A stretch of 64,000 nucleotides of DNA, from assembly GCA_017617995.1 (NCBI GenBank), contig JAFZVE010000068.1:38723-102722 (forward strand), read 5' to 3'. Positions within the stretch are counted from its first letter, which is position 1, and each line of letters begins with the position of its first letter. The notes under the pieces were generated by a model, which searched no databases, had not been told where the DNA came from, and saw only the letters and a list, made by a program, of their open reading frames with translations. Position numbers and translations under genes: made by a program. Below are positions 1 to 8,197 of this stretch, one piece after another. Source of the stretch: Clostridiales bacterium (GTDB lineage Bacteria > Bacillota > Clostridia > Saccharofermentanales > Saccharofermentanaceae).

Positions 1-256
1 TAAGCGCACAGAGTAGGAATACAATGCTGTTGGAGATATGTGTGAGGGCCAGATCGACCATGTCTGTCTTTCCAAGGCCGATGTAGGAAAGAGAATCGGA
101 GAGGAGAAGCAATCCGCCCATGAGATTGAGAAGAGTAAGTGGGAGACGGATACGTCGCCGGTGATTCTCGTTAGACACGGCAAGTAAGGCTGTCAAGAAA
201 CAAAAGACAGACTCAAAAAGCAGAAATGCGACTTGTACGGATAATGCGTCGATCAT
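1..256 (-). CDS. N-terminal part of an unrecognised membrane protein (runs off the left edge)
   Basis: An open frame reads from an ATG at 256 down to the edge of the window, giving about 85 residues. It begins MIDALSVQVAFLLFESVF and contains three hydrophobic stretches (about residues 5-25, 35-50 and 68-85) separated by a short basic loop, so it is the membrane-spanning front of a larger protein. Multi-TM starts of this kind occur in sensory proteins such as the GGDEF/EAL protein at 33427, but no catalytic domain lies inside the window, so no function is assigned. No strong Shine-Dalgarno precedes the start, so the exact start is uncertain. Confidence 0.55.
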   Translation of the reverse strand, partial: MIDALSVQVAFLLFESVFCFLTALLAVSNENHRRRIRLPLTLLNLMGGLLLLSDSLSYIGLGKTDMVDLALTHISNSIVFLLCAL

Positions 257-335
257 GTCCGGCCCTACCTATAATCTCTACCACCTATTTCTATTATGAT
301 ACCGACTAAAAGTTAAGGCAATATGAATAAACCGC

Positions 336-372
336 AAAAAGAAAAAACGTCTTTGCAAAAAAGCAAAGACGT
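336..372 (-). terminator. Rho-independent terminator of the tRNA-Ala gene
   Basis: Read on the minus strand, a 10-bp perfect stem (ACGTCTTTGC / GCAAAGACGT) with a T6 loop is followed at once by a run of T residues. It starts four bases after the tRNA CCA end, so it ends a monocistronic tRNA transcript. Confidence 0.85.
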
Positions 373-375
373 TCG

Positions 376-451
376 TGGTGGAGCATATGAGGATCGAACT
401 CACGACCTCCAGATTGCGAACCTGGCGCTCTCCCAGCTGAGCTAATGCCCC
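376..451 (-). tRNA. tRNA-Ala (anticodon CGC)
   Basis: The minus strand folds as a complete 76-nt cloverleaf with the 3' CCA encoded in the DNA. The acceptor stem is GGGGCAT / ATGCTCC and carries the G3-U70 wobble pair, the classic identity element of alanine tRNA. The anticodon stem CCAGG / TCTGG closes the loop TTCGCAA, giving anticodon CGC, which reads the GCG codon. The T arm contains GTTCGATCC. A consensus promoter lies just upstream and a terminator directly downstream, so the gene is transcribed alone. Confidence 0.95.
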
Positions 452-465
452 GAATCACTCCACCT

Positions 466-494
466 ATTATGGTGGCTCTGCCGTGAATTGTCAA
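466..494 (-). promoter_or_regulatory. SigA-type promoter of tRNA-Ala
   Basis: On the minus strand a -35 TTGACA (489-494) and a -10 CATAAT (466-471) are separated by 17 bp. The start of transcription would fall just before the tRNA 5' end at 451. Confidence 0.8.
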
Positions 495-580
495 GGCGCA
501 ATTTGAGGATGCACGCCCTTTCTTGGCGAGGTTGTGGTATAGTGGGAGAAAGATTTGGGGAGAAACGGAAGGAATAGCCC

Positions 581-1741
581 ATGAAGAGGGACGGAACAAT
601 ATATAGGAGACTGGCTGTAGCTGTTACGGGTCTGGTCTTGCTTGTATCGGCGGCATTTGCCCCGGCTCCGGAAGAGGCGGGCACGATTGTAGTGGACGGC
701 CGCACTTTCTCGGCGAATCAGAATTGTAAGGGCGACACGTGGAAATATGTCGCTGACGAACATACCTTGTATCTCGACGGATTTGAGGGAATGTATATTG
801 ATCTGAGTACCCAGGAAGAAGCGGTGATTGAGGTGACCGGCAGCAACAAGGTCACGTCTAATCTCAATTGCCCGGCCATTATGGTAACGGGTAACCTTCA
901 GATCCGTGGAGAGGGCACACTTGACGTGGAAGTGACGGCCTGTCACAGCGCAATCTATGCACTCGGAGGCGATCTTCTGATCGACCATTGTCAACTGACG
1001 GTAAAAGGTCACGGGATCGCTGAGGAGGCAGCGTATCTTCTTATGGCGGATGATAATCTGACGATGTCCGGTTCACGGATATCGGTCATAGATGAAATCG
1101 ATGGAGAAGGCGGTGTTGCGGGCTCCTTAGGAGGAGATATCCTTGTCGGCGATGGCACGACACTCATGGTTTTTTCCCGGTCCAAAGGACTTGCATCGCT
1201 CGAGGGCGCGGTCCGTTTCGAGGGAGAGGACACATCAGCGGAGATCCTGGCGACAGAAAGTGCCGTCTATGCAAAGTCGGAGATTGCGATCTCCGGTACA
1301 AAGAATGTAAGAGCGGAGAGCTCGAAACCGGAAAGCACTGCGGTGTACTGTCCGGAGGGAAATATCACGATTTCGGATACGCTGGTGGATATCTGTTCGG
1401 AAGGCGCGGCCATGGCAGGTAAAAAGATCGAGATTATCGGCGGATATATCGCGGATCCTTTCGATGGCGAAGTCAAAGAGATCTCAGGGATGGATACCGT
1501 TATTTTGGAAAACACGATGGTGAAGGAAGTGCACATCCTGACAGGCGCGAAGCCGACGCCTACCCCGACGCCCACACCTTCGCCTACCCCGACACCCACG
1601 CCTACTCCGACACCACAGCCGGAAGTCGATGAAGGGTTTTCCGTCACGCCCCGCATGATCGTGGGTGGCGTGCTGGTCATCGTTGCGCTTTGTGCAGTAG
1701 CGGTGATCGTTGTCGGGAAGATCCGCGGAAGGGATGAATGA
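581..1741 (+). CDS. Cell-surface protein with Pro-Thr linker and C-terminal membrane anchor
   Basis: This 386-residue protein has a signal-like N terminus (basic start, then VAVTGLVLLVSAAFA), a repetitive beta-rich middle region (about residues 35-320) with recurring strands of the right-handed parallel-helix or carbohydrate-binding-domain type, a TPTPTPTP linker (about 325-345), and one hydrophobic segment (about 357-378) followed by a short basic tail. This architecture fits an exported protein held in the membrane with its beta domain outside. The TP linker is encoded by near-repeats at about 1551-1617. The ligand is not evident. A -10-like TATAGT sits about 40 bp upstream. The stop directly abuts the stop of the convergent GH31 gene. 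Confidence 0.75.
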   Translation: MKRDGTIYRRLAVAVTGLVLLVSAAFAPAPEEAGTIVVDGRTFSANQNCKGDTWKYVADEHTLYLDGFEGMYIDLSTQEEAVIEVTGSNKVTSNLNCPAIMVTGNLQIRGEGTLDVEVTACHSAIYALGGDLLIDHCQLTVKGHGIAEEAAYLLMADDNLTMSGSRISVIDEIDGEGGVAGSLGGDILVGDGTTLMVFSRSKGLASLEGAVRFEGEDTSAEILATESAVYAKSEIAISGTKNVRAESSKPESTAVYCPEGNITISDTLVDICSEGAAMAGKKIEIIGGYIADPFDGEVKEISGMDTVILENTMVKEVHILTGAKPTPTPTPTPSPTPTPTPTPTPQPEVDEGFSVTPRMIVGGVLVIVALCAVAVIVVGKIRGRDE

Positions 1742-4129
1742 TCAGAGTACGCCGATCTCGATATCGCCTCCTCCAAAGACGACCATAGTGCCCCACTCGT
1801 TCAGCTCGGGGATGCCTACGCTCGAAGAAGAGATACGGAAGATGCCGGAGAGGACCAGACGTATCTGACCGTAGAAGCCCTGCGTGTGAACCGTGATTTT
1901 ACCGTCCTGACGAATCGCCTTCACGATGCCGACATTCTTCAGATCAGCCGAGTAGACATCCGTGCTGATTTCTTTTCCTTCTGGAAGCTCGAATAGCGTG
2001 ATCGTCACGTTTTCCATGTAATTGTAGACGGGCTTTTCGTCAGAAGCGCCGGCGACCAGGATCGTGCCCGGCCTTGCCAGGATCGGCATGGTAAGGTAAC
2101 TGTGCTGCTCGTTCTTCCAGATCGGACCTTCGATCCGCTCTCGGGTCAGAAGGTTGGTCCAGGTCCCGGTCGGGACATAGTAACGGACGATGCCATCTTC
2201 GGAGGTGATCGGTGCGACAAGAAGGGACGGACCGAGCATATATTGCTGTTCGAGGACAGCGGTATTCGGGTCATCCGGGAATTCCAGAATCATAGGACGC
2301 GTCATCGGAAGACCGAGAGTACTTGATTCGACAGCGCTCGAAAAGATGTACGGCATAAGCCCGAGCTTGAATTTCGAGAACAGGAGCGTCTCCTGCACAC
2401 CTTCTGTCCCGTACTGCCAGGGTACCCGGAAGGTGGTAGCACCACCGAGCATGGACTGCGGGAGAAACATCGAGAACTGATGACTCCGCATGTACAGATC
2501 AGGGGTACACGCATCCGTAACGCCGCCTATATTTGCGCCCCAGTACGGAAAACCACTGAGGGACAGCGAGAGTCCGCTGGAAAGAGTGGAACGCATGCCA
2601 TCGTAGGATGCATCTTCGTTGTCGAGAGTCAGGAAAGGATACTTGTGCGAACCGATAAACCCGGCGTGGCTCAGGATGCAGGCGCTGTTCTGACCGTAGC
2701 GGCGTTCCAGAAGCTCGAACACAGCTTCTTCGTAGAGGACCGGATAGAGGTTGTGCTGGCTCTCTGCATCCAGTTCGTTCTTGTAGGTAATTCCATATTT
2801 TGCCGCATCTGCTCCGAAGAAGGGATCGGCAACTGGTGCGTCTGCACCATAGTCCAGATGGAATGAATCTACCCCCAAGCGGATCAGTTCGTCGAGGAAC
2901 TTCTGATACCAGGCGCGTGCGACCAGATTTGTGAAGTCCACAAGTCCGCTGCCAGCCTGGGAACAGTCAGTCTGCCACAGATCTCCGTTGCCGAGGTTTA
3001 TGTAATAATTTCCATCGAAACCTTCCTGGAACAGAGGAGACTTCTGAGAGATGTACGGGCTGATCCACAGGCAGACGCGGATGCCGTTCTCATGGATCTC
3101 CTTGATCATATCTTTCGGATTCGGAAATCGCTTGTCATCCCACAGGAGACTCGACCACTCGAAGCCTTTCATCCAGAATGGTCCGAGATGGATGACGGAA
3201 AGCGGCATATTCATAGCCTTATTCTTCTCGAGAAGATCCAGAATTGTCTCTTCGTCAAATTCTTCGAGGACAGGTGTCGAGATCCAGCTTCCGAATGACC
3301 AGGCCGGCGGAAGCGCCGCGCGCCCGATCATCTCCGAATACAGGTCCAGGACGTGCTTCATCGAGGCGCCGCCGATCAGGATATACTCCATCGATTCTCC
3401 GGCCACGGAGAACTGTGTGCGGGCAGAGATCCCTTCCGGACCGGCTTCCGAGGTGCAGTCGTTGGCGATCTCATAGGAGACGCGGCCTGGCGTATTGACG
3501 AGTACACCGTATCCTCTCGAGGAGAGGAAAAAAGGCGTTGTCTTGGCTGATTTCCCGGCACGGATGCCGGCATCTTCGTTCCAGATCTCGTACGACCCGC
3601 CGTTTCGGATGATGCTCCCGGGCTGTTCGCCGAGACCATAGATATATTCCCCCTCGCTGAGCGTGAGTTGCTCACGGATGTACGTTGTACCGTCCGCGGC
3701 AGTGATATGTGCTTGTCCGCCGAGTCCGGTCGAGGTCAGGAAACGCCCGGAATAGTAGAAGGAGATGCCCCAGCCTCCGTCTTTACGGAGGTGGACTTCC
3801 AAAAGACTGGACGTATAGATGTATTCGCTTTCGTTTTCGGTGCTGACTGGCTTGATGATATTGCGGTTCAGCTCCAGTACAGCTTTTCTGGCCCGGCTTC
3901 CACGGTGATTGGTGATCTTGACCGAGAAGATATTGGCGCCGATCGCGCTGATCTGTACTGTCAGGAGCCCGCATCCGATCGAATCTTTGGCCGTCTCCTG
4001 GGGGGTATACGGCGCGAAAAGCGTGATGCCGGATTCGGAAGTGCTAATGTCACTTATCTCCTTCGGATAATCAAGTGTATATCCTTCTTTAACGGCCCAA
4101 AGCCCATCTGTAAACTTCATATCAGACAC
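1742..4129 (-). CDS. Glycoside hydrolase family 31 (alpha-xylosidase/alpha-glucosidase type)
   Basis: The 795-residue protein matches family GH31 over its whole length: an N-terminal beta-sandwich (about 1-270), a TIM barrel (about 275-610) and C-terminal beta domains. The signature FWMKGFEW and the FPDP-like FPNP segment resemble E. coli YicI alpha-xylosidase. The nucleophile is expected at Asp426 in HLDYG. The acid/base region reads TLDNEDASYDGM around residue 503, with one residue more than the usual WTGD/GGD motif, so substrate specificity cannot be assigned safely. There is no signal peptide, so it is probably cytoplasmic and acts on imported oligosaccharides. An AGGTG ribosome site precedes the ATG. 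The nearest upstream gene is divergent. Confidence 0.9.
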   Translation of the reverse strand: MSDMKFTDGLWAVKEGYTLDYPKEISDISTSESGITLFAPYTPQETAKDSIGCGLLTVQISAIGANIFSVKITNHRGSRARKAVLELNRNIIKPVSTENESEYIYTSSLLEVHLRKDGGWGISFYYSGRFLTSTGLGGQAHITAADGTTYIREQLTLSEGEYIYGLGEQPGSIIRNGGSYEIWNEDAGIRAGKSAKTTPFFLSSRGYGVLVNTPGRVSYEIANDCTSEAGPEGISARTQFSVAGESMEYILIGGASMKHVLDLYSEMIGRAALPPAWSFGSWISTPVLEEFDEETILDLLEKNKAMNMPLSVIHLGPFWMKGFEWSSLLWDDKRFPNPKDMIKEIHENGIRVCLWISPYISQKSPLFQEGFDGNYYINLGNGDLWQTDCSQAGSGLVDFTNLVARAWYQKFLDELIRLGVDSFHLDYGADAPVADPFFGADAAKYGITYKNELDAESQHNLYPVLYEEAVFELLERRYGQNSACILSHAGFIGSHKYPFLTLDNEDASYDGMRSTLSSGLSLSLSGFPYWGANIGGVTDACTPDLYMRSHQFSMFLPQSMLGGATTFRVPWQYGTEGVQETLLFSKFKLGLMPYIFSSAVESSTLGLPMTRPMILEFPDDPNTAVLEQQYMLGPSLLVAPITSEDGIVRYYVPTGTWTNLLTRERIEGPIWKNEQHSYLTMPILARPGTILVAGASDEKPVYNYMENVTITLFELPEGKEISTDVYSADLKNVGIVKAIRQDGKITVHTQGFYGQIRLVLSGIFRISSSSVGIPELNEWGTMVVFGGGDIEIGVL

Positions 4130-4362
4130 CTCTTTTCGGATGACATACCTCTGTCTGAGGGAAGGAACCAGGTCTTCGCCCCTGAAACTTTAGGTGGCAG
4201 AGCGCATTCCTCCGACCAAAGTATAGCAAAACAAGATTCCGCAAAGGGTACAGAATTCCTACTACTGTGTTTCAATCCTGTGAAATCCCGGCGATATGTT
4301 ATACTATATGGATATAAAGTGAGGGGGGGCTCCCCTGAGACGACTAAAGGAGCGGAAGATTC

Positions 4363-5556
4363 ATGACATCACGACGATCATTTCTCGGATATGCAGCCGG
4401 AATGAAGGACCAGCGCCAGGAATTGCTGGTGGATATCGGTGCTTTTGAGAATCTGGCGAAAGAATTGGTCCGGAGAGATGTAAAACGTATCTACGTGATT
4501 GTCGCCAAACCGATCCAGAGATTCAAGCTCTGCGACCGTTTCCTCGAGATCCTTCAGGATGCACACATCCGAACCTTCCTCTCTTCGTGCAAGGATATTC
4601 AGACTGATCCCGCTACGATTCAGGCCTGTACGGAAGAGTGCCGGACCTATAACTGTGAAGCGATCGTTGCCTTCGGCGGTGGCAAGACCATCGACGTAGG
4701 CAAGATGGTCTCTGTATGGATCACCAACCCCGGATTGTCGCTTTATCAGATGCGTGGCGTCAATAAGATCCCGAATAGAGGAATTCCGCTGTTTGTAGCG
4801 GCGACGACCGGAAGTGGCGCGGAGAGCTCTGCCATTGCTCTGCTCCGGCGCGATAAACAGATCTATACGTATTATAGTGAATATCTTCTCCCGACGACGG
4901 TCGTGCTCGATCCGGATCTGGTGCTCCGTCTGCCGATGGAGAATATGGCCAAGGCATCGATTCTGGCATTGACACATGCGGTCGAAGCGTATGTCAGCCC
5001 CGATGCCGGATCTTTCCCGGCAGATCGGGCCAATGCGGATATAGCGATCCCGATCTTCTTCTCGTACCTGGAGAAGTGTTATAAACACGGTCTGGGTAAC
5101 GATATCTACCTGCAGCTCATGATGGCGCCGTACTATTCGGGTGTGGCCACTCGACGGATCGGATATGGGTACACCCACAGCTTCGCCCTCTATATCGCCG
5201 AGAAATACGATATTGCTCCGGGAAGTGTATGCGCGGTACTTCTTCCGATCATCCTGGAGTATGAATTTGAACAGGTCAAGGATGCCCTTGCTGATCTGGC
5301 GAAGCTTGCGCATCTTTGCTCGTCACGGGCGACGAAAGAAGAGGCGGCCCGGGCATTTATCGACGGCTTCCGTAGTCTGTGCCGCCGCGTGGAACTTCCG
5401 GATTCACTTCCGTTTCTAAAAACGGAAGATATGGGGGAGATCATCGAGCTGGCTCTTTACGATGCCAAGAAATGGGGCAACCCGAAGAAACTCAACAAGG
5501 TGCAAGCGCTGTCGATCCTCCGCAAGGCAAGATATAAAGAACAAAATATATTATAG
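4363..5556 (+). CDS. Iron-containing alcohol dehydrogenase-like protein, metal site incomplete
   Basis: This 397-residue protein has the fold markers of group III (Fe-type) alcohol dehydrogenases: AFGGGKTIDVGK near residue 107 (nucleotide binding), TTGSGAESS near 149, and ALTHAVEAY near 202. In active members four residues bind the metal (Asp, His, His, His). Here the Asp of the usual DALTH is Leu201, and the last His (normally PHG) is Pro286 in DIAPGSVC. His205 and His272 remain. By spacing to E. coli FucO (14 residues between the last two ligands) the replacement is clear. It is probably a non-catalytic or altered member. An extended -10 (TGTTATACT, about 4297-4305) lies upstream. The end is 13 bp before cca, suggesting co-transcription. 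Confidence 0.85.
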   Translation: MTSRRSFLGYAAGMKDQRQELLVDIGAFENLAKELVRRDVKRIYVIVAKPIQRFKLCDRFLEILQDAHIRTFLSSCKDIQTDPATIQACTEECRTYNCEAIVAFGGGKTIDVGKMVSVWITNPGLSLYQMRGVNKIPNRGIPLFVAATTGSGAESSAIALLRRDKQIYTYYSEYLLPTTVVLDPDLVLRLPMENMAKASILALTHAVEAYVSPDAGSFPADRANADIAIPIFFSYLEKCYKHGLGNDIYLQLMMAPYYSGVATRRIGYGYTHSFALYIAEKYDIAPGSVCAVLLPIILEYEFEQVKDALADLAKLAHLCSSRATKEEAARAFIDGFRSLCRRVELPDSLPFLKTEDMGEIIELALYDAKKWGNPKKLNKVQALSILRKARYKEQNIL

Positions 5557-5569
5557 AATTGGTAAGACA

Positions 5570-6928
5570 ATGATGGCGAAGACGATCCGGATCTCATACG
5601 AATTACCATCTGAGGTGAGCGATGTGATCGCCCGTCTCGAAGAAGATGGGAAAGAGGCCTATGTGGTCGGTGGAGCAGTGCGCGATATTCTTCTTCAGAA
5701 GAAGCCGGACGATTACGATGTGGCGACCAGTGCAACCCCGGAAGAAGTGACGGAAATCTTCGGACAGAAGAACTGTCATCCCACAGGGATCGCGCACGGC
5801 ACGGTCACAGTGGTCATGAACGGCGTGCCGGTCGAGGTGACGACGTTCCGCATCGATGGTGATTACGAAGATGGCCGGCATCCGAATGATGTGTGCTTTA
5901 CCCGTTCGCTCGAAGAAGATGTGAAGCGCCGGGATTTTACGATCAATGCACTTGCCATGAAGAGGGATGGAACGATCCTGGATTTCTGCGGCGGAATCGA
6001 GGATCTTCGTAACGGGTGCCTGCGGACGGTAGGAGAGCCGGCGAGACGATTTGGTGAAGATGCCCTCAGGATCCTGCGTGCACTTCGTTTTGCTTCGGAG
6101 AGAGGATTTACTATCGAGAGGGAGACTTCGGACGAAATCTTCAGAAGAAAAGGAGATCTCTGTTCACTCTCGGTCGAGCGCATCTGGAAAGAGTTTTCAC
6201 GGCTGATCCTCGGTGATCACTGTGTGCCGATCCTCCGTGAGTATTTTGAGATCTTTGCCGGAATCCTCCCGGAAATTGTGCCCATGAAGGGATTTCTGCA
6301 GCATAACCCGCACCACATCTACGACGTGTGGGAACATACGCTTGTTGCGGTGGAGCATGTCCCGGCGACAACGGTCCTTCGTATGACCATGCTCTTTCAC
6401 GACGTCGGCAAACCGGCGTGCTTCACAATGGATGACGCGGGGATCGGTCACTTCTACGGACATCAGAAAGTAAGTGCGGACATGGCTGATACGATCCTTC
6501 AACGCTGGAAGGTCGATACGAAAACGCGTGAGACCATTGTCCTTCTGATCCGGGAACACGATGCTGCACTGGAACCTTCGCTTCGTATCGTCAGGAGAAG
6601 GCTTCTGAGGTATGGCGAAGAAATCCTCCGCATGCTGCTCGAGGTGAAGAGAGCCGACATTTCTGCCCACTCGCAGAAAAGCGCGTATCGGATCCAGGAG
6701 ATCGCTGCGTTTGAGACGATCCTAGACCAGGTGATCGAAGAAAAACTGTGCTGCTCATATTCCACCATGGCAATTAACGGGAAGGACCTCATAAACTTGG
6801 GAATCGAGCCCGGCGTCCGCATCGGGAATGTGAAAAAGAAACTTCTGGAAGAGGTCATGGACGGCCGGATCCCCAACGAAAAAGACGCACTTTTGGCACG
6901 CGCGGCAGAATTGAAAAATGAAATGTGA
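5570..6928 (+). CDS. cca: CCA tRNA nucleotidyltransferase
   Basis: The protein adds or repairs the 3' CCA end of tRNAs. Class II features are plain: YVVGGAVRD near the start, the catalytic DYDVATSATPEE motif, RRDFTINALA, the GGIEDL motif and the helix RFGEDALRILRALRFA. A C-terminal HD phosphohydrolase domain carries MLFHDVGKP with downstream His/Asp, as in the HD-containing bacterial CCA enzymes. The reading frame stays open back to 5462 inside the previous gene, but homology begins only after the paired ATG codons at 5570/5573, so 5570 is chosen (452 residues). Only a weak GGTAAG precedes it. Confidence 0.93.
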   Translation: MMAKTIRISYELPSEVSDVIARLEEDGKEAYVVGGAVRDILLQKKPDDYDVATSATPEEVTEIFGQKNCHPTGIAHGTVTVVMNGVPVEVTTFRIDGDYEDGRHPNDVCFTRSLEEDVKRRDFTINALAMKRDGTILDFCGGIEDLRNGCLRTVGEPARRFGEDALRILRALRFASERGFTIERETSDEIFRRKGDLCSLSVERIWKEFSRLILGDHCVPILREYFEIFAGILPEIVPMKGFLQHNPHHIYDVWEHTLVAVEHVPATTVLRMTMLFHDVGKPACFTMDDAGIGHFYGHQKVSADMADTILQRWKVDTKTRETIVLLIREHDAALEPSLRIVRRRLLRYGEEILRMLLEVKRADISAHSQKSAYRIQEIAAFETILDQVIEEKLCCSYSTMAINGKDLINLGIEPGVRIGNVKKKLLEEVMDGRIPNEKDALLARAAELKNEM

Positions 6929-7196
6929 AGCGTTCTTCACAATCTGACACAATCGCATATGCAATACACAAGCGAAATGCGCAGAAATCGGTTTCGAATT
7001 ATGCAAGTTGCACAATTTAGTTTTGTCATTTATAAAATCGACACATTTTAGATACAAAATGTGACAGAATTGTGACAAAATCTGCAAGAATTTGAACTTT
7101 CCTCCCTGTACAATAAGACCATAAACACAAGACAACAAGGGCGATGACATCAAGGGAATGAATTTAATAGAGGATTAGTATAAGGAGGGATATACC

Positions 7197-7931
7197 ATGA
7201 AAAACAGAAAAGGATTCACATTGATGGAAATGATATGTGTCATCGCAATCATTGTTTTTCTCAGCGCAGTGACACTCACCAGCATTTCACAGTATGTTCA
7301 GAAAGCAAACGATATGAGAATTGGTGTTGATGCACATTCGGCAATCGTAGATGAACAGCAGGCCGTGGTCAATAATTATCTGACGTCAACACGTGCGACG
7401 CTTCCTAAACAGCAGACGGAGAATTATTCGATCCATCCTAATGCCGGAAATAACGACGGCAATAATGGTGGGAATAATGGTGGCGGCGGAGCTGCTCCGA
7501 CCGAAGACAATGAGACGGAACCGCCGACAGAAGTGACGACGGAACCGACGACCGAACCGACAACCGAACCGACAACCGAACCGACAACCGAACCGACAAC
7601 CGAACCAACGACGGAACCGGCACAGGGTGGAAAGACAGTTGGAAATGTAACCGTTGACAAATTTGTAACCGGCGATCACGAAAAGGGCGTCGTAAAAGTC
7701 ACAGGTAACGGTAATACGCAGATTCTTACACTCCAGACAGATGCATGGAATCAAGCTGAATTCACGATTAAGAAAACGGGGAATTCTTATACTTTAACAT
7801 TACCTAACAACGACAAACGCTATTGGATGGATGGTGGAAAGTTCCCGAATCTCTATTGCACATATTCTTATACTCTGAACGCTGATCAAAGAGCATATTT
7901 GAAGGATGTGTGGGGAATTACATTAAAATAA
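7197..7931 (+). CDS. Type IV prepilin-like protein with Thr-Glu-Pro repeat linker
   Basis: The 244-residue protein starts MKNRKGFTLMEMICVIAI, a textbook class III prepilin signal: short basic leader, cleavage after Gly, N-methylated Phe, and Glu at mature position 5, then a hydrophobic alpha helix. After about 50 helical residues comes an Asn/Gly-rich stretch, then a (EPTT)n linker (about residues 116-141), then a beta-rich C-terminal domain of about 95 residues that I do not recognise. The ribosome site AAGGAGGGAT is strong. No prepilin peptidase, assembly ATPase or PilC-like gene lies in the window, so the partner machinery is elsewhere. It is a single-gene unit ended by the hairpin at 8010. 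Confidence 0.85.
   Translation: MKNRKGFTLMEMICVIAIIVFLSAVTLTSISQYVQKANDMRIGVDAHSAIVDEQQAVVNNYLTSTRATLPKQQTENYSIHPNAGNNDGNNGGNNGGGGAAPTEDNETEPPTEVTTEPTTEPTTEPTTEPTTEPTTEPTTEPAQGGKTVGNVTVDKFVTGDHEKGVVKVTGNGNTQILTLQTDAWNQAEFTIKKTGNSYTLTLPNNDKRYWMDGGKFPNLYCTYSYTLNADQRAYLKDVWGITLK
7542..7618 (+). repeat. 12-bp tandem repeat encoding Glu-Pro-Thr-Thr
   Basis: Six to seven near-perfect copies of the unit gaaccgacaacc lie in frame in the prepilin-like gene. Because the unit is a multiple of three, slippage would change linker length without breaking the frame. Confidence 0.9.
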
Positions 7932-8009
7932 TTGAAATGAATATTCGATGCGACAGATTGATGACAGTTGAGATCTGACATCTTAGGTATCATAAAATCC
8001 TTTCTAATA

Positions 8010-8037
8010 GGGACCGCCTATGGGCGGTCCCTTCTTA
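8010..8037 (+). terminator. Rho-independent terminator after the prepilin-like gene
   Basis: A perfect 9-bp GC-rich stem (GGGACCGCC / GGCGGTCCC) with a four-base loop is followed by CTTCTT. Confidence 0.8.
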
Positions 8038-8197
8038 ATGCCCATGCGGACACCTCAAATGAAATTGATTTACAATTCCACAATAAATTCGTGCTTTTTC
8101 TTCCATTTCGTAATAGTATAATAACCATAGATATTTATGCAGAATTTCTTTCGCATACCGACTCTGGGGATGCCTGTTCGGGCAGGGAGAATAAGAA

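Noticed and set aside
5462..5569. Earlier start for cca
   Set aside because: These codons lie inside the Fe-ADH-like gene in another frame and are not part of the CCA-enzyme homology.
7542..7618. CRISPR-like repeat
   Set aside because: The units are 12 bp, without spacers, and are in frame in a gene.
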